From Clostridia bacterium (lineage in GTDB: Bacteria > Bacillota > Clostridia > Oscillospirales > CAG-272), in contig JAFTHJ010000065.1 of NCBI GenBank assembly GCA_017457465.1, positions 1 to 5,165 on the forward strand: 5,165 nt of DNA. Reading direction: 5' to 3'. The position numbers and the translations under genes were made by a program. The notes under the pieces are model-generated. The model saw only the letters and a program-made list of their open reading frames with translations, was not told the DNA's origin and ran no database searches. Of this stretch, positions 1 to 5,158 are shown piece after piece. Each line of letters begins with the position of its first letter. Position 1 is the stretch's first letter.

Positions 1-1
1 G

Positions 2-982
2 GTTGTTGCGGAAATGATGGGCGGCTCTCACCCCGCGTATGATTTTTCCAAGGCTTGTCTTGAGGCGGGTAAGCACGTTATTACCTCTAACAAGGAGGTT
101 GTCTCGAATTTCGGCGTTGAGCTTTGCTCTATAGCCGCGGCTCACGGCGTAAGATATCTTTTTGAGGCGAGTGTCGGTGGCGGTATCCCCGTTATCCGTC
201 CTATGATAAACGACCTCGCGTCGAACAAGATAACCAAAATATGCGGTATCCTCAACGGAACCACCAACTATATACTTACAAAGATGCGTGATGAGGGAGC
301 ATCCTTTGCGGACGCACTCGCGGAAGCGCAGAAGCTCGGCTACGCCGAGGCAAATCCCTCTGCCGATGTTGACGGAATAGACGCAGCAAGAAAGATAGTT
401 ATCCTCGCGGCTCTCGCTTCGGGTAAGCTTATCTCCCCCAAGTCGATATACACCGAGGGTATCACCGCGATTTCCCTGCTTGACACAAAGATTGCGGAAT
501 CAATGGGCTACTCAATAAAGCTTATCGGTCAGGCGCACGTATCAAACGACGGACTCTCTGCTCTCGTTTCTCCCTGTATGGTTCCGAACTCCAATCCTCT
601 CTCGAGAATTGACGATGTTTTCAACGGCATTCTCATCGACGCGAATATGGTCGGAGAGGTTATGTTCTACGGTCCCGGTGCGGGTAAGCTTCCCACGGCG
701 AGTGCGGTTGTTGCCGACATAATCGATGTTATCGCGCATATGGGCGAGGAACAGAAGGTCATCGCTTGGGAGGAAGCAAAGGAGTGTGACCTTGCTGACT
801 TTGAGCGCTTCTCCTGCAAGAGAGTATTTATCTCCTCCGCAAAGCTTGACCTTCCCTGCGTCAAGCAGTTCGTTACACTTGACGGAGCTTTCGCGTATCT
901 CACCGACGAGATGACCGAGACCGAGGTCGAGCGCATAAAGGCGGAAAACAGCGCTGTCATTTCTGTATTCAGAGCACTTTAA
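2..982 (+). CDS. hom: Homoserine dehydrogenase, 3' part (5' end outside window)
   Basis: NAD(P)-dependent enzyme that reduces aspartate semialdehyde to homoserine, the branch point to threonine and methionine; cytoplasmic. The open frame runs in from the left edge (VVAEMMGG, the end of the nucleotide-binding domain), so the ATG at 14 is internal. About 326 residues are visible; by family comparison roughly 70-80 N-terminal residues, including the glycine-rich dinucleotide loop, are missing. Visible family features are GKHVITSNKE (about 71-100), ASVGGGIP, the NGTTNYIL motif at 254, and the full homoserine dehydrogenase signature at 326-394 (AxxxG...NPxxDVDGIDxxxK), which includes the conserved Asp and Lys. 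YGPGAGKLPTASAV follows near 668-709. The tail after that is about 90 residues, shorter than the C-terminal ACT region of Bacillus Hom. It may be a reduced or divergent ACT domain, so classical threonine feedback cannot be assumed. The stop lies 11 bp before a terminator. Confidence 0.95.
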   Translation, partial: VVAEMMGGSHPAYDFSKACLEAGKHVITSNKEVVSNFGVELCSIAAAHGVRYLFEASVGGGIPVIRPMINDLASNKITKICGILNGTTNYILTKMRDEGASFADALAEAQKLGYAEANPSADVDGIDAARKIVILAALASGKLISPKSIYTEGITAISLLDTKIAESMGYSIKLIGQAHVSNDGLSALVSPCMVPNSNPLSRIDDVFNGILIDANMVGEVMFYGPGAGKLPTASAVVADIIDVIAHMGEEQKVIAWEEAKECDLADFERFSCKRVFISSAKLDLPCVKQFVTLDGAFAYLTDEMTETEVERIKAENSAVISVFRAL

Positions 983-993
983 AAAAGCATATA

Positions 994-1022
994 AAAAGCG
1001 TGTCGAAATTCGACACGCTTTT
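994..1022. terminator. Bidirectional intrinsic terminator between convergent hom and esterase operon
   Basis: A perfect inverted repeat has 14-bp arms (994-1007 and 1009-1022) around a single central base; the RNA would open a small loop around GAAATTC. On the plus strand the stem runs into TTTTGTTTTT. On the minus strand the opposite arm also ends in a run of T (complement of the A tract at 993-997). It can therefore end hom transcripts and the leftward esterase transcripts. The plus-strand T tract overlaps the esterase stop codon (1027-1029), so the two 3' ends are packed very closely. Confidence 0.93.
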
Positions 1023-1026
1023 GTTT

Positions 1027-1848
1027 TTATACAGTTTTTATCCACTTTACGCAGAGCGGCATCCAGGTCGTGGCATGTTCGATTATTCTCTCGGGGATAC
1101 CCTCGCTCGTCTCTACTGTAGCAAGTGAAGAACCGTGTACGCCCGAGGGATAGATATGCGCCTCAAAGAGTATCTTATTCGCCGCAAGTGCGTTCATAAG
1201 CAAAATAGAGTTCTGTATCGGAACCGTACGGTCCGTGGTAGTATGCCATATAAACGCAGGGGGAGTGGTTGAGTCGACGTGAAGCTCGAGCGAGAAAGGC
1301 TCGATATCCTCTGCGGTGGGGTTCTCCTTACCTGTGAGCTTCTTGAATGAGCCCAGGTGTCCGAACTCGCCGCCGGAGATAACGGGATAGCAAAGCACCA
1401 TTCCGTTCGGACGGTTGATTCCCTCGGGGGCTTTTCCCTCGTCAATGCCGAGAGCGGCTCTGACAGGGGCGCTGTTCCAAAGGATTCCGCAGGACGCCGC
1501 AAGGTGTCCGCCCGCGGAAAATCCGCCGATAAATATTTTATCGGGGTTGGTGTTATGCTCCTCGGCGTGTTCTCTGACGTATTTTACGGCAAGTGCCGCC
1601 TGTATCAGCGGAGCAAAGTCAGCCGCTTCCTCATTGAGCGTGTATTCAAGCAGATATACGTTCATTTCAGCCGCGAGATACTGTCTTACCACAGGCTCTC
1701 CCTCGTGAGGAGCGAGTATACGGTATCCGCCACCCGGACAAAATATCATAGCGGGTCTTGGCGCTATCTTGGTTGCGGGATCGCAAACGTATGTGGTAAG
1801 TGTGCAATTCGGGTACTTTTCGCTCAATTTTATTTTTTCGTGTAACAT
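1027..1848 (-). CDS. Alpha/beta-hydrolase esterase, second gene of a tandem pair
   Basis: 273-residue serine esterase of the alpha/beta-hydrolase fold, similar in layout to the BD-FAE/acetyl-xylan-esterase-like group. Motifs seen: oxyanion-hole CPGGGY at residues 37-42, nucleophile elbow GFSAG with Ser111, acid Asp206 in HTTTDRTVP, and His238 in SGVHG, giving a complete Ser-Asp-His triad. There is no signal peptide or membrane segment, so it is probably cytoplasmic and acts on imported acylated sugars or similar small esters; the substrate is inferred. The start is ATG at 1846-1848, preceded by GAGGAG (1855-1860, minus strand). It begins only 12 bp after the stop of the upstream paralog, so the pair is surely co-transcribed. 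It matches that paralog without gaps at about 185 of 273 residues (hand count). Alternative readings are a generic lipase/esterase or a peptidase-like hydrolase. Confidence 0.9.
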   Translation of the reverse strand: MLHEKIKLSEKYPNCTLTTYVCDPATKIAPRPAMIFCPGGGYRILAPHEGEPVVRQYLAAEMNVYLLEYTLNEEAADFAPLIQAALAVKYVREHAEEHNTNPDKIFIGGFSAGGHLAASCGILWNSAPVRAALGIDEGKAPEGINRPNGMVLCYPVISGGEFGHLGSFKKLTGKENPTAEDIEPFSLELHVDSTTPPAFIWHTTTDRTVPIQNSILLMNALAANKILFEAHIYPSGVHGSSLATVETSEGIPERIIEHATTWMPLCVKWIKTV

Positions 1849-1860
1849 ATTATTCTCCTC

Positions 1861-2685
1861 TTATTTGATGTTATTTATCCAACGGATAGAAAGCTCCATC
1901 CAAGACTGCACGTGCTCAAGCACCTTATGCGGACGATTTGCGCTGGATGCGATTGTTCCAAGCGAGAGTCCGTGAATACCCTCGGGGTATATATGCGCTT
2001 CAAACGGAATTCCGTGGTCGGTAAGCGCGTCGATAAGTAAAATGGAATTCTTTATATGTACGACATTATCCGCAAAGGTATGCCATACAAATACGGGAGG
2101 TGTGGTTTCATCGATATGAAGCTCAAGTGAAAACGGCTTCATTTCTTCCTCGGTGGGATTTTCTTTTCCCGTAAGTCGCTTGAACGAGCCGAGATGTCCG
2201 AATTTACCCGAGGATATGACGGGATAGGAAAGTATCATTCCGTTCGGGCGGTTGATTCCCTCGGGAGCTTCTCCCGAGTCAATTCCAAGCGCCGCTCTGA
2301 CAGGTGCGCTGTTCCAGAGTATTCCGCACGCCGCCGCAAGGTGACCGCCCGCTGAAAAACCGCTTATGAATATTTTGTCGGGGTCTGTGTTATGCTCCTC
2401 GGCGTGCTCTCTGACATACTTTACGGCGAGAGCCGCCTCAATAATAGGCGCGAAATTCGCGGCGTTCTCTCCGACAGAATATTTGAGCAGATAAACATTC
2501 ATCTCCGCTCCGAAATATTTTCTGACTATGACCTCGCTCTCGTGTGCCACGATTTGTCCGTATCCGCCGCCCGGGCATACTATCACCGCGCGTCTGGGAG
2601 CTATAGGCAACGATTTATCGCAGACGTAAGACGTAAGTGTACAGTCGGGATATTTTTCATCAAGCTGTATTGTTTCGTATATCAT
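1861..2685 (-). CDS. Alpha/beta-hydrolase esterase, first gene of a tandem pair
   Basis: 274-residue paralog of the next gene, with the same fold and collinear motifs: CPGGGY at 37-42, GFSAG with Ser111, Asp206 in HTFADNVVH, and His238 in EGIHG. The triad is intact, so it should be active. The acid-loop residues differ from the sister (FADNVVH against TTDRTVP). The C-terminal third is also the least conserved part, which suggests a different substrate preference. No export signal is seen. The start is ATG at 2683-2685 with AAAAGGAG six bases upstream (2692-2699, minus strand). It is the promoter-proximal gene of a two-gene leftward operon, driven from the duplicated promoter region at 2702-2763 and ending at the terminator at 994-1022. 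Probable role is deacylation of acetylated or otherwise esterified oligosaccharides; this is inference from family and tandem context. Confidence 0.9.
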   Translation of the reverse strand: MIYETIQLDEKYPDCTLTSYVCDKSLPIAPRRAVIVCPGGGYGQIVAHESEVIVRKYFGAEMNVYLLKYSVGENAANFAPIIEAALAVKYVREHAEEHNTDPDKIFISGFSAGGHLAAACGILWNSAPVRAALGIDSGEAPEGINRPNGMILSYPVISSGKFGHLGSFKRLTGKENPTEEEMKPFSLELHIDETTPPVFVWHTFADNVVHIKNSILLIDALTDHGIPFEAHIYPEGIHGLSLGTIASSANRPHKVLEHVQSWMELSIRWINNIK

Positions 2686-2701
2686 TTGATGCTCCTTTTG
2701 C

Positions 2702-2763
2702 TTCTGTAATTATACCGCAAATATTCCGTTTCTGTAATTATACCACAAATATTCTGTTTCTGC
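2702..2763. repeat. 28-bp tandem direct repeat, 2.2 copies, carrying promoter elements
   Basis: Copy 1 spans 2702-2729 and copy 2 spans 2730-2757. They differ at only two positions (G2717/A2745 and C2727/T2755). A third truncated copy starts at 2758 (TTCTG, then diverges). Each full copy contains ATTATA, which is TATAAT on the minus strand. There are no spacers between copies, so this is a local tandem duplication and not a CRISPR. Confidence 0.93.
2709..2742 (-). promoter_or_regulatory. Duplicated -10 boxes, likely promoters of the esterase operon
   Basis: Read on the minus strand, two perfect TATAAT boxes lie 28 bp apart at 2737-2742 (distal) and 2709-2714 (proximal). The distal box is preceded by TGG, an extended -10, and by TTGCAG about 17 bp upstream as a weak -35. 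The proximal box has only ATTACA at about 18 bp. Starts would fall near 2730 and 2702, giving leaders of roughly 45 and 17 nt before the ATG at 2685. Box identity is direct; which box is used is inference. Confidence 0.7.
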
Positions 2764-2804
2764 AACAAGCTCCCAAAAAAAGACAATTTTATTTTCAAGT
2801 TCTA

Positions 2805-2832
2805 TTGACAAGTGTCATTTTTGTGCTATAAT
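2805..2832 (+). promoter_or_regulatory. Sigma-A promoter of the riboswitch-folT-folC operon
   Basis: A perfect -35 TTGACA (2805-2810) and a perfect -10 TATAAT (2827-2832) are separated by 16 bp. TGC directly before the -10 makes it an extended -10. The upstream stretch 2785-2804 is AT-rich. Transcription should start near 2838-2841. The -35 overlaps a small inverted repeat, TGACA-AG-TGTCA (2806-2817), that could be an operator. Such a strong promoter fits control exerted mainly after initiation, by the riboswitch. Confidence 0.9.
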
Positions 2833-2839
2833 ATATTCC

Positions 2840-2855
2840 GTGAGACAGCTCTCAC
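2840..2855 (+). other. 5'-terminal stem-loop of the folT leader
   Basis: GTGAGA (2840-2845) pairs with TCTCAC (2850-2855) around a four-base loop CAGC. It lies at the predicted transcript start, before the aptamer, and is not part of the THF consensus. It may protect the 5' end or insulate aptamer folding; this role is inferred. Confidence 0.6.
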
Positions 2856-2863
2856 ATAAATTT

Positions 2864-2975
2864 CGTGTAGAAGAGTAAGAATACAGGCGTGAAGTGCTTT
2901 GCGGACGGGGAGTTGCCGTGAAGACGAAAAACGGTCATTCGTTTGCGGTTTGTATTCTGCATCCCGCTTCATACG
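2864..2975 (+). ncRNA. THF-I (tetrahydrofolate) riboswitch aptamer
   Basis: This cis-acting RNA binds reduced folate and controls the downstream folate transport operon. The pattern AGAGTA, stem, GGCGTGAAGTG ... GCGG, stem, CTGCATCCCGCTT follows the THF-I consensus as I recall it. Helices seen: P1 2864-2873 with 2967-2975 (one bulged A2869); P2 2878-2885 with 2951-2958 (8 perfect pairs); P3 2897-2904 with 2916-2923 (8 pairs including G-U) closed by an 11-nt loop; and an accessory hairpin 2929-2933 with 2940-2944. The P3 loop (CGGGG, 2906-2910) can pair with the P2-P1 joining strand (TCCCG, 2962-2966), the expected pseudoknot. It lies about 25 nt downstream of a strong promoter and directly before folT, the classic THF riboswitch context in Clostridia. 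Confidence 0.93.
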
Positions 2976-2988
2976 GCATAAGGTCGGA

Positions 2989-3043
2989 TATTCTCCTTCT
3001 TTCTCCTTAGCCATATGCAGTTGAGGAAAAGGAGGTATTTTTT
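2989..3043 (+). promoter_or_regulatory. Riboswitch expression platform with two anti-Shine-Dalgarno copies
   Basis: The folT ribosome binding site AAAAGGAGG (3027-3035) is preceded by a pyrimidine tract with two exact complements of its AAGGAG core: CTCCTT at 2993-2998 and at 3003-3008. Either could mask the site. The first copy lies in 2989-3000, which can instead pair with the 5' strands of P1 and P2 (2869-2873 and 2878-2883). This gives two mutually exclusive folds. A T6 run (3038-3043) after the masking hairpin leaves some room for premature termination, but translational control looks more likely. Confidence 0.7.
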
Positions 3044-3604
3044 ATGTCAAAAAGCTCAAAAAAAGTCCCGCGCTCAATCGCGGTGCTCAAAAATCTCAAG
3101 GCACTCGCCTGTGCCGCGCTATTTGCCTCATTAAGTATTGTTTGCGGAAAATATCTTGCGATACCCGTGGGGCAGATTCTCCGTTTCAGCTTTGAAAATC
3201 TGCCGATAATACTCTCGGGAGTTCTTTTCGGTCCGATACTCGGGTTGATTACGGGAGTTCTTGCCGACCTTGTGGGGTGTGTTCTGGTCGGTTACGCCAT
3301 AAATCCTATTGTCACCGCGGGAGCGGCAGCTATAGGAGCTGTGAGCGGTATTGTTTCTGTCATTATGAAGAAAAGTCCTCTTTGGGCGAGGTTGGCTCTC
3401 TCGGTCTCACTCGCTCACATCTCGGGCTCTGTAATAATAAAGACCTTTGGACTTGCCAGATGGTACGACTTTCCGCTCTACGAGCTTATGCTCTGGCGAC
3501 TGCTTAATTACGTCATAATAGGAATACTTGAATATGTCATTCTTTACGCGATACTGAAAAGCAGAGCCGTATCGGCGCAAATCGACCTTATGCTTGAAGA
3601 ATGA
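3044..3604 (+). CDS. folT: ECF transporter S component, folate family (FolT)
   Basis: 186-residue integral membrane protein, the substrate-binding subunit of an energy-coupling-factor transporter for folate uptake. After a basic N-terminus (SKSSKKVPR) there are about six hydrophobic segments, near residues 18-37, 52-70, 70-85, 87-108, 114-135 and 150-171. The family core is RFSFENLPIILSGVLFGP (47-64), followed by GLITGVLADLVG and INPIVTAGAAAIGAVSG (86-102), all typical of FolT-type S components; the length is also normal. The start is ATG at 3044, 8 bases after a strong GGAGG. The shared ECF module (EcfA, EcfA', EcfT) is not in the window, so it must be encoded elsewhere. The THF riboswitch upstream and folC 18 bp downstream independently support folate as substrate. 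Confidence 0.93.
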   Translation: MSKSSKKVPRSIAVLKNLKALACAALFASLSIVCGKYLAIPVGQILRFSFENLPIILSGVLFGPILGLITGVLADLVGCVLVGYAINPIVTAGAAAIGAVSGIVSVIMKKSPLWARLALSVSLAHISGSVIIKTFGLARWYDFPLYELMLWRLLNYVIIGILEYVILYAILKSRAVSAQIDLMLEE

Positions 3605-3610
3605 AAATTG

Positions 3611-3618
3611 AAAGGTGA
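3611..3618 (+). promoter_or_regulatory. Ribosome binding site fixing the folC start
   Basis: AAAGGTGA lies 4 bases before the ATG at 3623. It would be inside the coding sequence if the upstream TTG at 3608 were the start, and that TTG has no ribosome binding site. This is why the ATG at 3623 is preferred. Confidence 0.8.
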
Positions 3619-3622
3619 TAAA

Positions 3623-4894
3623 ATGAACGCTACAGAATCCATAGAATATATACATTCAATAAGCTGGTGCTTCTGTAAGCCCGGGCTTGACAGAATATCC
3701 GCGCTCTGCGATATGCTCGGAAATCCCGAAAAGGAGCTGAAGTTTATTCACGTCGCGGGTACAAACGGAAAAGGCTCGTTTTGCGCTATGCTCGATTCGA
3801 TTCTCCGCTCTGCGGGATACAAAACGGGATTATTCACCTCACCTTACATCAGATTTTTCAACGAAAGAATCTGCTTTGACGGTGCGCCTGTATCCGACGA
3901 CGACCTTGCCGAGGTAACATCTTTCGTACGTCCGTTTGCCGATTCGATGGCGGAAAAGCCGACCGAGTTTGAGCTTATAACCGCTATCGGCTTTGAATAT
4001 TTCAGACGCAAGGGATGCGATGTCGTTATACTTGAGACAGGTATGGGAGGTCGCCTTGACTCGACTAACATTATAGAAGCTCCCCTGCTCTCTGTAATTA
4101 CGGGAATCGCTCTTGACCACACAGCATTTCTCGGAGACACGGTCGAGAAGATAGCCTATGAAAAGGCGGGAATTATAAAAAAAGGCTGCCCTGCTCTTTT
4201 CGGGGGCAACGACGATATTGCGCTTGAGGTTATTTCCGATTACGCAAAGAAAATGGGTTCGGAGTTATTTGTGACCGACCGTAGCGCGATAACGAATATA
4301 AGCGCGTCTCTCTCGGGAACGAGCTTCGATTTCAAGGACAGAAAAAATCTATTTATCAGGCTTCTCGGACTTTACCAGCCGCTGAATGCGGCAAATGTGC
4401 TGACCGCAGTCGACATACTCTGCGGTATGGGAATGAATATTCCCGACGAGTCTATCCGCGAAGGTCTTGAGAAAACGGTATGGCACGCGCGATTTGAGGT
4501 TATATCAAACGAGCCGCTCGTGATATACGACGGTGCGCACAACCCCGAGGGAATTGCCGCCGCCGTGAGAAGCATAAAGGCTTATTTCGGTGAGAAAAAG
4601 GTGTATGTTTTGAGCGGGGTTATGAAGGACAAGGATTACAACTGTATCGCTCAAGACCTATCAACTGTCGCCTCCCGCGCCTTTACCGTCACCCCCGATA
4701 ATCCCCGTGCGCTTGACGCCACGGAATACGCGAATGTCCTATCGGAACACGGAATATCCGCTCTGGCATTTGCCTCTCTCGGTGAGGCTCTCAAAACGGC
4801 GATATCCGCCGCGAAACGCGATTCCGTCCCCCTGCTCTGCCTCGGCTCACTTTATATGTATTCCGAGTTGATCAGGGAGTTAGAGAAGATATAG
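3623..4894 (+). CDS. folC: Folylpolyglutamate synthase / dihydrofolate synthase
   Basis: 423-residue cytoplasmic Mur-ligase-family enzyme. It uses ATP to add glutamate to folates (and, if bifunctional, to dihydropteroate), which retains them in the cell and makes them good cofactors. Motifs in order: P-loop AGTNGKGS (45-52), FTSPYIRFFNERI (71-83), ETGMGGRLDSTNI (138-150), LDHTAFLGDTVEKIAYEKAGIIK (164-186; EKAGI carries the lysine that is carbamylated in the family), WHARFEVI (287-294), and YDGAHNPEG (302-310) in the C-terminal glutamate-ligase domain. The length is normal and all the key motifs named here are present. It lies 18 bp after folT under the same riboswitch-controlled promoter, pairing uptake with trapping. 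Whether it also has dihydrofolate synthase activity cannot be told here. The stop TAG at 4892-4894 is followed within 8 bp by a hairpin repeat. Confidence 0.96.
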   Translation: MNATESIEYIHSISWCFCKPGLDRISALCDMLGNPEKELKFIHVAGTNGKGSFCAMLDSILRSAGYKTGLFTSPYIRFFNERICFDGAPVSDDDLAEVTSFVRPFADSMAEKPTEFELITAIGFEYFRRKGCDVVILETGMGGRLDSTNIIEAPLLSVITGIALDHTAFLGDTVEKIAYEKAGIIKKGCPALFGGNDDIALEVISDYAKKMGSELFVTDRSAITNISASLSGTSFDFKDRKNLFIRLLGLYQPLNAANVLTAVDILCGMGMNIPDESIREGLEKTVWHARFEVISNEPLVIYDGAHNPEGIAAAVRSIKAYFGEKKVYVLSGVMKDKDYNCIAQDLSTVASRAFTVTPDNPRALDATEYANVLSEHGISALAFASLGEALKTAISAAKRDSVPLLCLGSLYMYSELIRELEKI

Positions 4895-4901
4895 AGAATA
4901 T

Positions 4902-4934
4902 GCGAGGGGGACTTTTAAGGAAAGTCCCCCTCGC
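4902..4934. repeat. 14-bp-arm palindrome just after folC (hairpin 1 of a double-hairpin element)
   Basis: The arms at 4902-4915 (GCGAGGGGGACTTT) and 4921-4934 are perfectly complementary around a TAAGG loop. The stem is long and GC-rich, but no T tract follows on either strand, so it is not a typical intrinsic terminator. It could stabilise the folC mRNA 3' end or belong to a dispersed intergenic repeat family. The purine-rich GAGGGGGA composition reminds me of repeats in gut Clostridia genomes, but I cannot confirm that here. Confidence 0.85.
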
Positions 4935-4941
4935 GCTCCCT

Positions 4942-4968
4942 TCAAACCTTTTAAAGCAAAAGGTTTGA
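4942..4968. repeat. 11-bp-arm palindrome (hairpin 2 of the double-hairpin element)
   Basis: TCAAACCTTTT (4942-4952) pairs perfectly with 4958-4968 around an AAAGC loop, starting 7 bases after hairpin 1. It too lacks a following T tract. CTTTTAA occurs both here and in the first hairpin. The two stem-loops, with the linker GCTCCCT between them, look like one composite unit. Confidence 0.82.
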
Positions 4969-5018
4969 GGCGGTAACCGTATTATAAATCTGTATCTCGT
5001 GGTTTTTTCTCTAATGTG

Positions 5019-5059
5019 GACACTCCTCGGACACTTGCGTACCGAGGAGTGTCTTTTTT
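5019..5059 (+). terminator. Intrinsic terminator of the folT-folC operon
   Basis: A 12-bp perfect stem (5019-5030 with 5042-5053) closes an 11-nt loop ACACTTGCGTA and is followed by six T. It is the first hairpin with a proper T tract after folC, 125 bp beyond the stop. The loop is unusually large and is identical to that of the opposing terminator at 5124-5158. Confidence 0.9.
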
Positions 5060-5150
5060 ATTGTATTCGTTTTGTTGCAGGATATAAGTATATATAATCA
5101 ATCATCGCCATTTTAATAAAAATATCTCCTATCGGTACGCAAGTGTCCGA
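5027..5150. repeat. 19-bp inverted repeat formed by the cores of two terminators
   Basis: TCGGACACTTGCGTACCGA at 5027-5045 recurs exactly, inverted, at 5132-5150, with 86 bp between. Each copy is the loop plus inner stem of a hairpin. The outer stems also match (CTCCT/AGGAG) apart from an AT insertion that is compensated on both arms of the right-hand copy. The 64 bp between the two hairpin units are AT-rich with no gene; a TATAAT at 5093-5098 lacks a properly spaced -35. Confidence 0.9.
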
Positions 5151-5158
5151 TAGGAGAT
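5118..5158 (-). terminator. Minus-strand intrinsic terminator, probably of a convergent gene to the right
   Basis: A perfect 12-bp stem (5124-5135 with 5147-5158) encloses an 11-nt loop that reads ACACTTGCGTA on the minus strand. On that strand the stem is followed by A and then five T (complement of 5118-5122). The orientation predicts a leftward gene ending just beyond the right edge of the window. Confidence 0.82.

Noticed and set aside
14..16. ATG at 14 as the true start of hom
   Set aside because: The frame is open upstream to the window edge and encodes VVAE of the conserved homoserine dehydrogenase core, so the start lies outside.
1357..1845. Plus-strand reading frames inside the esterase genes
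   Set aside because: They are shadows of clearly conserved minus-strand genes with intact catalytic motifs, and have no recognisable products.
2702..2763. CRISPR array
   Set aside because: The 28-bp units are directly adjacent with no spacers and contain promoter boxes; no cas gene is present.
2826..3014. Minus-strand 62-aa reading frame over the leader
   Set aside because: It is antisense to the riboswitch, whose structure fully explains the sequence, and has no recognisable protein features.
3608..3622. TTG at 3608 as the folC start (five extra residues)
   Set aside because: It has no ribosome binding site, and the AAAGGTGA at 3611-3618 is well placed for the ATG at 3623.
4902..4968. Double hairpin as the folC terminator
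   Set aside because: Neither stem is followed by a T tract on either strand; the hairpin at 5019-5053 with T6 fits much better.
5075..5098. Promoter TTGCAG ... TATAAT between the two terminators
   Set aside because: The spacer would be only 12 bp and no gene or ribosome binding site follows before the right-hand hairpin.
5019..5158. Small transposon or MITE with hairpin ends
   Set aside because: No target-site duplication is visible at the outer edges and each hairpin has a T tract on its correct 3' side, so a terminator pair is the simpler reading; kept only as an alternative.
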